64,000 nt of DNA, from NCBI GenBank assembly GCA_034666985.1, contig JAXDKS010000053.1:1-64000 (forward strand), written 5' to 3'. The translations under genes and the position numbers were made by a program. Shown here one piece after another: positions 40,108 to 47,246 of this stretch (position 1 is the stretch's first letter; each line of letters begins with the position of its first letter). The DNA comes from DATARR01 sp034666985 (lineage in GTDB: Bacteria > Acidobacteriota > Thermoanaerobaculia > Multivoradales > UBA5704). Below the pieces are notes generated by a model that had not been told where the DNA came from, did not search any database, and worked only from the letters and a program-made list of their open reading frames with translations.

Positions 40108-40616
40108 TTGTCAAAGAACCGACTGCATCCCCCGCCCCGGTGTGGTGATCTCCTGGTGGCCCGACCGGCAGTGGACGTCTATAAGAACGTTCGTGGCGCC
40201 TCGACCGTCTATGCCGCGACGAAAGAAAAGCGTTTTGCTGTCGGCCGGCCGGCGTCTCCAGCCGGCTGGCCGATGTCTCCGGCAGGTCCGCCGGTGTCGG
40301 AAAGGGTCTCGCCGACGTGATCCGGAGGCTGGCCGGAGTCGGCGAGGGTCTGGCCGGTGCCTGCGAGGGACCGGCCGGCGTCCGCCGTAGGCTCGCCGGT
40401 GCCGTTCACAGTCCGGCCGGAGTCGACCGGAGTCTCGCCGCCACCGGCCGGGGGCTCGCCGCTGCCGGCCAATCGACGCCAGACGCCGGTTGACGAACCT
40501 CAGATCGCCATCCGTCCGTGACGTTCAGCTCGGGACGAACGTATGAAGGAACGGCCTCGGTGGGAATCGCGGACCGGGAGATCGACGACAAGGGGCCGCA
40601 GCCGGATCTTTGACAA
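40108..40616. repeat. Segment framed by inverted 10-mers TTGTCAAAGA / TCTTTGACAA
   Basis: ttgtcaaaga at 40108-40117 and its exact complement at 40607-40616 frame about 490 bases. The framed part holds the 21-bp tandem array and no convincing gene. The flanks (gtcaa before, ctgaac after) extend the similarity weakly. Confidence 0.35.
40254..40470. repeat. 21-bp tandem array, ten degenerate units
   Basis: Ten consecutive 21-base units occupy 40254-40463, followed by gccggcc. Typical units are gtcggcgagggtctggccgg plus t and gtcgaccggagtctcgccgc plus c. The pattern is roughly GTCnnCnnGGGTCTCGCCGGn. Read on the minus strand the units spell heptapeptides such as TGEPTAD, AGRSLAG, TGQTLAD and VGETLSD within an 87-codon frame (40472-40209). 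There are no spacers, so it is not CRISPR. A protein-coding or a DNA-level role is undecided. Confidence 0.75.
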
Positions 40617-40659
40617 CTGAACAAGCCGGGGGGCGGCCGTCGAGCCGTAGCTCCCGGCC

Positions 40660-40796
40660 GGATCGCCTTCGGGCGATCCCCGGACGGTCCGTGGGAGCGG
40701 CGGACCGTTCCGGTGCCTTGGGCAATCCGCACGGCCAGCGGCTTGCGCCAAGGCGAACGCCGGGGCTCTGCGCGATGCGGGAGAGCCTCGGCGTTC
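40660..40796 (+). ncRNA. Candidate structured RNA: four successive hairpins
   Basis: Hairpin 1: ggatcgcc at 40660-40667 and ggcgatcc at 40672-40679 with a UUCG tetraloop. Hairpin 2: 40680-40691 with 40701-40713, one bulge. Hairpin 3: gccttgg at 40715-40721 with ccaaggc at 40748-40754. Hairpin 4: 40755-40769 with 40782-40796, a 15-bp stem including one G-U pair. The four stems are adjacent with almost no unpaired bases between them and end 24 bases before the antitoxin gene at 40821. It could be a leader, an attenuator or a separate small RNA. Confidence 0.5.
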
Positions 40797-40808
40797 TCTG
40801 CAATGAGG

Positions 40809-40814
40809 TAGAAT
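40809..40814 (+). promoter_or_regulatory. Putative -10 box (TAGAAT) of the toxin-antitoxin pair
   Basis: TAGAAT ends 6 bases before the ATG at 40821. A gagg sequence at 40805-40808 could alternatively be a distant ribosome binding site. Confidence 0.3.
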
Positions 40815-40820
40815 CAGCCT

Positions 40821-41039
40821 ATGCGAGTAACGACAGGAAGAGTCGTCAACGGCAGGATCGAGGTTCCGGGAGAGGAGTTCGCCGAGGGTATGGTCGTGAC
40901 GATCCTGGCGCCTGAAGATCGAGAGACCTTTACGCTAGGCCCTGAGGCGGAGGCTGCCCTCTTGGCTTCCATTGAGGAAGCCGACCGTGGAGAGCTTTTC
41001 ACCGAGGAGGAGTTGTGGCGGGAGTTGCGTAGAGATTGA
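40821..41039 (+). CDS. Antitoxin of a ParE/RelE-type module
   Basis: This 72-residue protein has an N-terminal beta strand (MRVTTGRVVNGRIEVPGE), the swapped-hairpin or short DNA-binding start of many antitoxins. An acidic helical C-terminus (LLASIEEADRGELFTEEELW) would wrap the toxin. Its stop overlaps the TTG start of the toxin. It is preceded by a cluster of RNA hairpins that may affect expression. Confidence 0.7.
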   Translation: MRVTTGRVVNGRIEVPGEEFAEGMVVTILAPEDRETFTLGPEAEAALLASIEEADRGELFTEEELWRELRRD

Positions 41040-41347
41040 GCACGCGGCTCCCCTTGCAGTTCACCCGCCGAGCTCTCCGCGAGATCCGGGAGGTCTCGGA
41101 CTGGTGGGATCTGAATCGGCCGGCTGCCCCAGAGGCGTTCCGTGAAGCCCTCGAGAAGGCATTCCAGCTCATCTCTACTCAGCCGAATATCGGAGCGGTC
41201 GCTGCAAACGTAAAACTCCCAGGCGCACGTCGCATCCTTTTGAGCCGAGTTCGATATTACCTCTACTATCGCGTAAAAAGTAGACCCAAGGCTGTTGAAG
41301 TGTTGGCGCTCTGGCATACGAGCAGGTATCCAGATCTCGGCCTGTAG
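41036..41347 (+). CDS. ParE/RelE-family toxin
   Basis: The 103-residue protein has the family pattern LQFTRRALREIREVSDWWD, a basic middle, NVKLPGARRILLSRVRYYLY and YRVKSRPKAVEVLALWHTSR. This is the RelE/ParE fold that either cuts mRNA at the ribosome or poisons gyrase. It starts with TTG overlapping the antitoxin stop (ttga), so translation is coupled. Which target applies cannot be told from sequence alone. Confidence 0.85.
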   Translation: MSTRLPLQFTRRALREIREVSDWWDLNRPAAPEAFREALEKAFQLISTQPNIGAVAANVKLPGARRILLSRVRYYLYYRVKSRPKAVEVLALWHTSRYPDLGL

Positions 41348-41523
41348 CGCCACAGATTCTCAGAGCTTGCCGGTACTGGTAAGTTGGAAGCTCTGGTCCC
41401 GAATCCTTGTCAATGCTGGGAGTCTGTGGGATCGGGAGCTAGGTATGGTTTAACCCAAACTTAAGTACTCTGGACCACAACTACGGTATCCTGTCATGGG
41501 ATGTAGCACCGTCCATCCGGTGA

Positions 41524-41603
41524 GCCCGTAGGGCGGCAGACTCGTAGCCCAGTGCGTGAGCGCTGGGAACCATGCTGGGCTACGAGTCTGCCGCCCTACG
41601 GGC
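41524..41603. repeat. Perfect 28-bp inverted repeat
   Basis: The arms at 41524-41551 and 41576-41603 are exact complements (outer end gcccgtagggcggcagactc) separated by a 24-base loop that itself contains gcgtgagcgc. It occupies the gap 41348-41724 between the toxin and a lipoprotein gene. Such long perfect arms suggest a young REP or MITE-type element. Confidence 0.85.
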
Positions 41604-41724
41604 TTGGGGTGGTGGCCTGCTGCGCCCGGAACCTTCGTCTGCTCCCGAGCCTCTGGTTTGCCCGCGCGATCCAGGGTAGTATTTGGGCAGCTTCCACCGT
41701 ACGGTCGTGCTCGTTGAGGAAAGA

Positions 41725-42504
41725 ATGAGCCTGAAACCTCTCGCCCTCGCTTTCTGTGGTCTCCTCGCGCTATCCGTCATAGCGTGCCGGGAGTTGGAGG
41801 AAGCTGCGAGTAAGGAGGCGGAAAAGGCGCTTTGGCCGCAGAACGTCCTGGCGGCTGAGGTGCGGCTGCCTGAAACGGGACAGGCCGCGACGTGGAAGCT
41901 CTCCCGGCTCCTCGAGCGAGCGGCCTCTGTGCCGGGCGTGGAGCAGGTCGCGGTGGTGGACGTTCTTCCTGGCGCTGTGGCGAGCGGGCATCAAGTCCAG
42001 ATCGAGCGCGATGGCGCTCCTTCCGACATGCGGCAGGCGGGCTACGTCCAGGCCGTCAGCCCCGGGCACTTCGCGACGATGGGGCTCCACCTGTTCCGAG
42101 GGCGGGTCTTCTCCATCGGCGACGGCCAATCCGGTATACCCGTGGCTGTCGTCAACGAGAGCTACGCCCGGCAGACGGGTTCCCCGGGCGATGTGGACGT
42201 CATCGGAAGAAGAGTGAGGCTCGGGGGGAGCTCTGAATTGTGGCGGACGATCGTCGGCGTCGTTCAGGATGAGCCGCGCGCCCTGCACACCCTGGAGGTG
42301 TATGTCCCCTACACTCAGCAGGCCCTGTATGGCCCGCACGGCTCCGGGTCCAAGCCGGCCGCCACGCCTGTCTGGTATCTGCTGGCCCGCGTCCCGCGCG
42401 ATCAGGAAGCTGTGTCCGCTCACCTGCGGCAGGTTCTGGGCCTGGAATTCCGCCCCATGGAAGAACGGCTGGAGGCGTACCGGAAGGCTCATGAGCCGGA
42501 TTGA
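41725..42504 (+). CDS. Orphan MacB-like periplasmic core domain as a lipoprotein
   Basis: The protein has 259 residues. A lipobox VIAC (Cys21) is followed by a single MacB_PCD-like domain. Motifs shared with acidobacterial ADOP-family ABC permeases are visible: VPGVEQVAVVDVLPG, VSPGHFATMGLHLFRGRVFS, IPVAVVNESYARQ and VIGRRVRLGG. In those permeases this domain sits between membrane helices; here the helices and FtsX part are missing. It is either a decayed permease re-fitted with a lipoprotein signal or a dedicated partner. The RBS is gaggaaag. A DUF2255-type gene follows after 6 bases. Confidence 0.75.
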   Translation: MSLKPLALAFCGLLALSVIACRELEEAASKEAEKALWPQNVLAAEVRLPETGQAATWKLSRLLERAASVPGVEQVAVVDVLPGAVASGHQVQIERDGAPSDMRQAGYVQAVSPGHFATMGLHLFRGRVFSIGDGQSGIPVAVVNESYARQTGSPGDVDVIGRRVRLGGSSELWRTIVGVVQDEPRALHTLEVYVPYTQQALYGPHGSGSKPAATPVWYLLARVPRDQEAVSAHLRQVLGLEFRPMEERLEAYRKAHEPD

Positions 42505-42510
42505 GGGTAG

Positions 42511-42888
42511 ATGAGCCAACAACGTTTCCCCGACGACGTCCTGGCAATTCTCCGTGACGGCAAGATCCTGAGGCTGCGGGCCGGCACGCAGCCGCATCGC
42601 TTCATCGGCATCTGGGTGGTGGTGGTGGAAGGCCGCGTGTTCGTGCGGTCCTGGAGCCTGAAGCCGCGAAGCTGGTATCGGACGTTCCTCGAGGAGCCGC
42701 GCGGTGCCATCCAGGTCGCCGATCGCGAAATTGCCGTCCGCGCCGTGCGCACGCGCAGCGAGCGATTGAAGGACGCCGTCGATCGCGCCTACCTGGAGAA
42801 ATACAGAACGCCAGGGTCGATCAAGTACGCCCAAGACCTCGGCAGCGAAAAGTCGAGGGCCACGACGACGGAGTTGGTGTCGCTGTAG
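42511..42888 (+). CDS. DUF2255 family protein
   Basis: The 125-residue protein has the family motifs GIWVVVVEGRVFVRSWSLK, SWYRTFLEEP and the C-terminal VDRAYLEKYRT with a closing TTELVSL. The fold is a small split beta-barrel similar to nitroreductase-type flavin binders (F420/FMN); the activity is unknown. It lies 6 bases after the MacB-like lipoprotein. Confidence 0.7.
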   Translation: MSQQRFPDDVLAILRDGKILRLRAGTQPHRFIGIWVVVVEGRVFVRSWSLKPRSWYRTFLEEPRGAIQVADREIAVRAVRTRSERLKDAVDRAYLEKYRTPGSIKYAQDLGSEKSRATTTELVSL

Positions 42889-42925
42889 GGGACAGCCGAT
42901 TTCGACTTCCGGAGCATGAAATGAA

Positions 42926-43114
42926 ATGACGGAGCAGCGGGCAGGCAATCAGGTCATGGCGTTATGGTTGATCGCGGCCGTGCTGGCGCTTGGAGCGGCT
43001 GCCGTGCGCTACTTCGTCCATGGCGAAGTCATGTGGTATCTGATCGGCGCAGGCCTGTTCTGTGCGGTCATGGGGATCGGCGCAGGGTCACGGAGCCGGG
43101 GAAGCGGCACCTGA
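42926..43114 (+). CDS. Small membrane protein (62 residues)
   Basis: Two hydrophobic helices (about 10-28 and 34-52) are separated by a short charged turn (YFVHGEVMWYL). The start ATG at 42926 is preceded by ggagc. It probably shares the transcript of the DUF2255 gene 37 bases upstream. No family is recognised. Confidence 0.45.
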   Translation: MTEQRAGNQVMALWLIAAVLALGAAAVRYFVHGEVMWYLIGAGLFCAVMGIGAGSRSRGSGT

Positions 43115-43147
43115 GCTACTTTCGCGGGAGCCCCCCGAATCCCATCG

Positions 43148-43420
43148 GCGCTAACTTAGCCGCCGAGCGGCCCCACCCAAGACCCTCATCACCCCGGCCC
43201 TCTTCTCCCGACCCCTCCCACCCCCTCACCGGGAGAAGAGGGAGAAAGCAAGATCCTCGTAGGGTGCGGCGCACCAGGACCGGTGATGGTGCGCACAGCG
43301 CACCCTACGGCAAGACCGCCCGCAGGCGTTCCCCCTCTCCCGGGGAGGGGGATGGGGTGGTCGGGAGAGGGGGTAGGGGGTGAGGGCGGGCGGGGGAAGC
43401 TCTGAAGCAAAATTAGCGCT
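43148..43420. repeat. MITE-like palindromic element, copy C (most complete)
   Basis: The left terminus gcgctaacttagc (43148-43160) and the right terminus gcaaaattagcgc (43407-43419) are inverted repeats with 11 of 13 matches. The inner arm at 43289-43308 is the intact 20-mer; its partner at 43259-43274 has lost four bases (ctgt). Identical 13-base direct repeats gccccccgaatcc lie outside the element at 43130-43142 and 43423-43435, a possible target duplication. Confidence 0.8.
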
Positions 43421-43471
43421 ATGCCCCCCGAATCCTCCAGGTCTCCCCCCGGCCCGGGCTCGGGTTTGCGG

Positions 43472-43477
43472 TAAACT
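43472..43477 (+). promoter_or_regulatory. Putative -10 box (TAAACT)
   Basis: TAAACT ends 7 bases before the ATG at 43485. No ribosome binding site is seen. Confidence 0.4.
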
Positions 43478-43484
43478 CCCGGCC

Positions 43485-44108
43485 ATGAAATCCGTAACTC
43501 TGACCATGCTGCTGCTCGCCTCCGCGGCCGGCGTCGTTGCTGCCCGCGCTTTCGATCCCCCTCCTGTCACCGTCAAGCAGCCCGCCGTCGTGGTTCAGGG
43601 CGTCGAGGTCAAGGAGGAGGCCAGGAAGGAGGAGGCCGTGCTGGTCGGTCCCGCGACGCGGGAGCAGATCGAGGGCGCGTCTCCGGAGTGGGTGCAGGCC
43701 GAGGTCGACTCCCATCCCGACGCTGAGGCGGCCAAGAGTCTGACGGCGATCGAGCCGGGAGCGGAGGTGACGGTCTTCCTGGGCACCTGGTGCAGCGACA
43801 GCCGCCGCGAGGTGCCCCGTCTCTGGCGGGCGATCGACGCGGCGGGCGGCGCCGTCCCCTTCAAGATCTCCTACGTGGCCGTCGACCGGCAGAAGCAGGA
43901 GCCGGCCGGACCGGTGACGGAGAGCGGCATTCATTATGTTCCGACCTTCATCGTCCATCGTGACGGCCGTGAGGTGGGGCGCATCGTGGAGGACGCTCCT
44001 CACGGCATCGAGCACGACCTGCTGGACCTGCTCACGGGCAAGGCTCACGGCGTGATCTCCACGCGACAGGACGTCGCCTCTCCCGGCGACGCCAAGCCCC
44101 CGAACTAA
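43485..44108 (+). CDS. Exported thioredoxin-fold protein lacking CxxC
   Basis: The 207-residue protein has a signal peptide (about 1-21), a charged linker (VEVKEEARKEEAVLV) and a thioredoxin-like domain (about 75-185). The active-site position reads TWCSDSRREVPRL, so only the first cysteine of CxxC remains. The cis-Pro loop YVPTFIVHRDG is intact. A one-cysteine site suggests a monothiol reductase, peroxiredoxin-like or structural role. A 55-residue membrane protein gene follows after 4 bases. Confidence 0.75.
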   Translation: MKSVTLTMLLLASAAGVVAARAFDPPPVTVKQPAVVVQGVEVKEEARKEEAVLVGPATREQIEGASPEWVQAEVDSHPDAEAAKSLTAIEPGAEVTVFLGTWCSDSRREVPRLWRAIDAAGGAVPFKISYVAVDRQKQEPAGPVTESGIHYVPTFIVHRDGREVGRIVEDAPHGIEHDLLDLLTGKAHGVISTRQDVASPGDAKPPN

Positions 44109-44112
44109 ACTC

Positions 44113-44280
44113 ATGTCCGGGTTCGGCTGGCTGCTCCAGGTTCTCGGCCTCGTCATCGTCGGCAGCGCGCTGATCCTGGGGATGGCCTACGATCAGATCC
44201 GGCTAGAGCTGGCCGTGGCCGCGGGCGGGGGCGTCCTCTTCCTCCTGGGGAGATGGCTGCAGGGCCGCGAGAGCCGGTAG
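44113..44280 (+). CDS. Small two-helix membrane protein (55 residues)
   Basis: Helix 1 is about 5-24 (GWLLQVLGLVIVGSALILGM) and helix 2 about 31-48 (LELAVAAGGGVLFLLGRWL), with a basic tail (QGRESR). It starts 4 bases after the stop of the thioredoxin-fold gene, indicating one transcript. I recognise no named family. Confidence 0.55.
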   Translation: MSGFGWLLQVLGLVIVGSALILGMAYDQIRLELAVAAGGGVLFLLGRWLQGRESR

Positions 44281-44348
44281 CCATCTCCTTGACCAGCCCC
44301 TTGAACCGGCTCCCCTGAAACCTTGGCCACCAACTTGCGTATCCACCC

Positions 44349-44933
44349 ATGACGCGGGGAACGGAGCAGGCGACCGACGAAGAGCTGGTGGCCGCGGTCC
44401 TCGGCGGGGATCGGGACCGCTTCGGCGACTTGATCGAACGCTACCAGGGCCGGCTCGTCAATTACCTGTTCCGGCTGTTGCGCAACGCGGACGACGCGCA
44501 CGACCTCGCGCAGGAAGTCCTGGTGAAGGTCTACCAGGTGCTGGATCGGTACGATCCGCAGTACAAGTTCTCCACCTGGCTGTTCCGGGTGGCCCAGAAC
44601 GCGGCGATCGACCAGATCCGCAGGCGGCGATTGAAGGTGGTCTCCCTGCGGCAGGAGGACGAGGAGGGCGAGGGCCGCGACTGGGACCTCCCCTCCCCTG
44701 AGCGCGGGCCCTACGGCGAGCTGCGCAACCGCGAGCGGGGAGGCGCGATCCAGGAGGCCATCGACGGCCTCCCCTGGGAGTACCGGGAGCTGATCCTGCT
44801 GCGTCACTTCGGCGAGCTACCGTATGAGGAGATCGCGAAGCTCAAGCAGATGCCCCTGGGGACGGTGAAGAACAAGCTCTTCCGCGGGCGGCAGATGCTC
44901 AAGGAGAAGCTCAAGGACTTTCTCAGCGATTGA
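44349..44933 (+). CDS. ECF-type RNA polymerase sigma factor
   Basis: This 194-residue sigma factor has region 2 (FGDLIERYQGRLVNYLFRLL, AHDLAQEVLVKVYQ, FSTWLFRVAQNAAIDQIRRR) and region 4 (LPWEYRELILLRHFGELPYE, PLGTVKNKLFRGRQ). The length and motifs match RpoE-like group ECFs. A zinc-finger anti-sigma gene starts 28 bases downstream. A membrane bactofilin-like protein gene follows the pair and may be its target or sensor. Confidence 0.93.
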   Translation: MTRGTEQATDEELVAAVLGGDRDRFGDLIERYQGRLVNYLFRLLRNADDAHDLAQEVLVKVYQVLDRYDPQYKFSTWLFRVAQNAAIDQIRRRRLKVVSLRQEDEEGEGRDWDLPSPERGPYGELRNRERGGAIQEAIDGLPWEYRELILLRHFGELPYEEIAKLKQMPLGTVKNKLFRGRQMLKEKLKDFLSD

Positions 44934-44961
44934 CAGCGATTGACGCGTGCGAGGAATTGCC

Positions 44962-45540
44962 ATGAACAGGCCCGATCACAGCACGTTCCGTGAATGGTTG
45001 AACCAGGACGCCGACGGCATGCTGGCGCAAGGGGAGCGGGCTCGTCTGGAAGAGCACCTCGCCGGTTGTGAGGAGTGCCGCCGGGAGCGGGAGGAGCTGC
45101 TCGCCTTCGAGCGGTTGCTCCAGCGCTCGGCGCTGCCGGTGCGGCCAGGCTTCGCCAACGCGGTGATGGCCGCCCTGCCGCCGGCCGGCTGGGAGGCGCG
45201 GGCGCCGCGCACCTGGCGCTTCCCCCTGGCGGTGGCGGCGATGCTGATGATGGTGGCCGGCTTCCTCGTCGCTGGCTCTTCCGTGGCGCCTTCGGGCCTG
45301 GCTGCCTTGGGCGCGATGGGTGGGATGATTCGCGCCGCCGCTCTCGCCGGGGCCGGTCTGCTCGGCGCTTCGTGGAAGGGGATCGGCATCGTCGTCGAGG
45401 ACGTGATCTCCTCGCCGGTGAGTCTCGGCGCCTTCGGCTTCCTGGTGCTCTGCCTCAACCTCCTGCTGATCTCCCTGGTGCGCCGCCGGCGGCCGTCCGC
45501 GGCATCCGAGCCGGCCCGAGGACGGAGGACGGGCGGCTGA
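44962..45540 (+). CDS. Membrane-bound zinc-finger anti-sigma factor
   Basis: This 192-residue protein has an N-terminal zf-HC2 motif, HLAGCEECRRE (about 33-43), then membrane segments at about 88-105, 110-140 and 152-172. Several helices and no large external domain suggest sensing within or at the membrane. The ATG at 44962 was preferred over a GTG at 44947 because gagga lies 8 bases upstream of it. It is coupled to the sigma gene. Confidence 0.85.
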   Translation: MNRPDHSTFREWLNQDADGMLAQGERARLEEHLAGCEECRREREELLAFERLLQRSALPVRPGFANAVMAALPPAGWEARAPRTWRFPLAVAAMLMMVAGFLVAGSSVAPSGLAALGAMGGMIRAAALAGAGLLGASWKGIGIVVEDVISSPVSLGAFGFLVLCLNLLLISLVRRRRPSAASEPARGRRTGG

Positions 45541-45588
45541 GCCTCTCTGTCCTCCTCCTGCCGGACCCGTTTTCCAGCCCGTCTCGCA

Positions 45589-45594
45589 TACCAT
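45589..45594 (+). promoter_or_regulatory. Putative -10 box (TACCAT)
   Basis: TACCAT ends 7 bases before the GTG at 45602. No ribosome binding site is seen. Confidence 0.35.
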
Positions 45595-45601
45595 TGGCGC
45601 C

Positions 45602-46510
45602 GTGAGATTCCTGGCCGCGACGCTGCTGCTCCTGTTGACTGCCCCGGCGGGGGCGGCGCCTCCGCCCCGGTCGTCCCGGAGCGAGCCCGCCCTGCGCCTG
45701 GAGCCGGGAGCGGTCAGCCGGCAGCAGCTCGTGGGCGTGGGCCGGGACGTGATCGTCCAAGGCGAGGCCCAGGCCGACGTCGCGGCCCTCGACGGCTCGG
45801 TGGAGGTCTCGGGCCAGGTGACGGGCGACGTCGTGGTGATGCGCGGCGACGTGCGGCTCGCGCCCACGGCCCGGGTCGGCGGCGACATCTTCGTGGTGGG
45901 CGGCACCATCCACGCCGCTCCGGGGGCGCGTGCCGACGGCCGCATGGTCTCCTATCCCACGGCTTCCAACGCCTGGATGACCCTGATGGAGGGGCCGAGC
46001 CTCGGCCTCGGCTTCGCTTCGCGCCTGGTGGTGGGGGCGAAGCTGGCCCTGCTGGCCGCCTGGGCCGCGCTCCTCCTGCTGTTCTTCGCCGCCAGCGGCC
46101 GGCAGCTCCTGGAGACGGCGGACGGCGTGCGCCGGGAGCCTTTCCGCAGCTTCTTCGTGGGCCTGACGGGGGTGGTCTCGCTGGTGCTCACCGGCCTCTT
46201 CTTCAGCGCCTTCGCCCGCGGCCTCATCGGGGTGCCGCTGCTGGTGCTGGTGGTGCTCCTCGCCCTGGTGCTGAAGCTCTGGGGGATGGTGGCGGTCTTC
46301 TACGCCCTGGGGGACTGGATCTCCCGCCGCCTGTTGCGCCGACGTTTCCGGCCACTCAACGCCGCCACCATCGGCCTGCTGGTGCTGGGCCTCATCAAGT
46401 TCCTCCCCTGGTTCGGCGTCCTCGCCTGGACGACCGCCACCTTCATCGGCATCGGCGCCGCGCTCTCGACCAAGTTCGGCCGCCGCGAGCCGTGGTTCGA
46501 GCTGGCCTAG
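45602..46510 (+). CDS. Membrane protein with bactofilin-like polymer domain
   Basis: The 302-residue protein has a signal peptide (about 1-18). A short right-handed beta-helix of the bactofilin type covers about 45-115 (GRDVIVQGEAQADVAALDGS, VTGDVVVMRGDVRLAPTARV, GGDIFVVGGTIHAAPGARAD). Four to five membrane helices follow to the C-terminus (about 140-290; FFVGLTGVVSLVLTGLFFSA, IGLLVLGLIKFLPWF). It lies downstream of the sigma/anti-sigma pair and may be a scaffold or envelope sensor. GTG start. Confidence 0.75.
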   Translation: MRFLAATLLLLLTAPAGAAPPPRSSRSEPALRLEPGAVSRQQLVGVGRDVIVQGEAQADVAALDGSVEVSGQVTGDVVVMRGDVRLAPTARVGGDIFVVGGTIHAAPGARADGRMVSYPTASNAWMTLMEGPSLGLGFASRLVVGAKLALLAAWAALLLLFFAASGRQLLETADGVRREPFRSFFVGLTGVVSLVLTGLFFSAFARGLIGVPLLVLVVLLALVLKLWGMVAVFYALGDWISRRLLRRRFRPLNAATIGLLVLGLIKFLPWFGVLAWTTATFIGIGAALSTKFGRREPWFELA

Positions 46511-46600
46511 GTTTACTCCGCGCCTGCTTGTCTGTATCATGGGATTTATCTCGGGCGATTATTTATAGTACTTGATCGATCACAGTGGGGCTGTAGCGCC

Positions 46601-47215
46601 ATGCAGGATCGACCCATGAGCCGGAAGGAAGCAGGTCTCTGGATCTTGTTCGGAGTCCTTTGGCTGGGGGCTATCGGTGCGGGCGGTGCGCGGCTGTGGA
46701 CCTACAAGACGACGCCGGGGGCGCCGGCACCCTTGCAGCGGGGGTGGCCGGCGGCGAGCCGCATTCCCCGCGATGGGGCCCGGCCGACGCTGCCGACGCT
46801 GATCATGATGGCGCACCCCAACTGCCCCTGCACGCGGGCGAGCGTCGGCGAGCTCGCGAACCTCATGCAGCGACTGCGCGGCCGGGTGGCAGCCCGCGTT
46901 GTCTTCGTCGTTCCCCGGGGTGCGGCGCGGAGCTGGACGGAGAGCGATACCTGGCGCGCCGTGCAGGGAATGCCCGGCGTGACCTCCTGGATCGATGAGG
47001 GAGGCCTGGAGGCCGCGCGTTTCGGCGCGCGAACGTCGGGCCAGGTCTTCCTCTTCGCGGCGAACGGCCGTCTGCTGTTCAGCGGCGGCATCACGCCGAT
47101 CCGCGGGCACCTCGGGGACAGCGCCGGCCAGGAGAGGATCGTCTCTCTGGTGACCACGGGCCGGGCCGATGCCGCGACGAGCCGGGTGTTCGGTTGCGCC
47201 CTGGGACCGGTCTGA
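46601..47215 (+). CDS. RedB-like membrane-anchored thioredoxin-fold protein
   Basis: The 204-residue protein has an N-terminal helix (about 10-30) and then a thioredoxin-like domain with the motif MMAHPNCPCTRASVGELANL (Cys75 and Cys77, a CxC arrangement). Strand RVVFVVPRG and loop GQVFLFAANGRLLFSGGITP follow. This resembles RedB-type proteins of unknown function. An alternative start at 46616 has a better spaced agga. The upstream gap is AT-rich with TATAGT at 46564-46569 and a palindrome tgatcgatca at 46573-46582 that may be an operator. Confidence 0.7.
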   Translation: MQDRPMSRKEAGLWILFGVLWLGAIGAGGARLWTYKTTPGAPAPLQRGWPAASRIPRDGARPTLPTLIMMAHPNCPCTRASVGELANLMQRLRGRVAARVVFVVPRGAARSWTESDTWRAVQGMPGVTSWIDEGGLEAARFGARTSGQVFLFAANGRLLFSGGITPIRGHLGDSAGQERIVSLVTTGRADAATSRVFGCALGPV

Positions 47216-47246
47216 AGCGCGAATCTCGGTGAGAAAGGGACATGAA

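Noticed and set aside
40108..40320. Possible small gene on the plus strand over the tandem array
   Set aside because: No ribosome binding site, composition dictated by the repeat, and the frame ends within the array.
40254..40470. CRISPR array
   Set aside because: The units are contiguous 21-mers without spacers and are degenerate; no cas gene is nearby.
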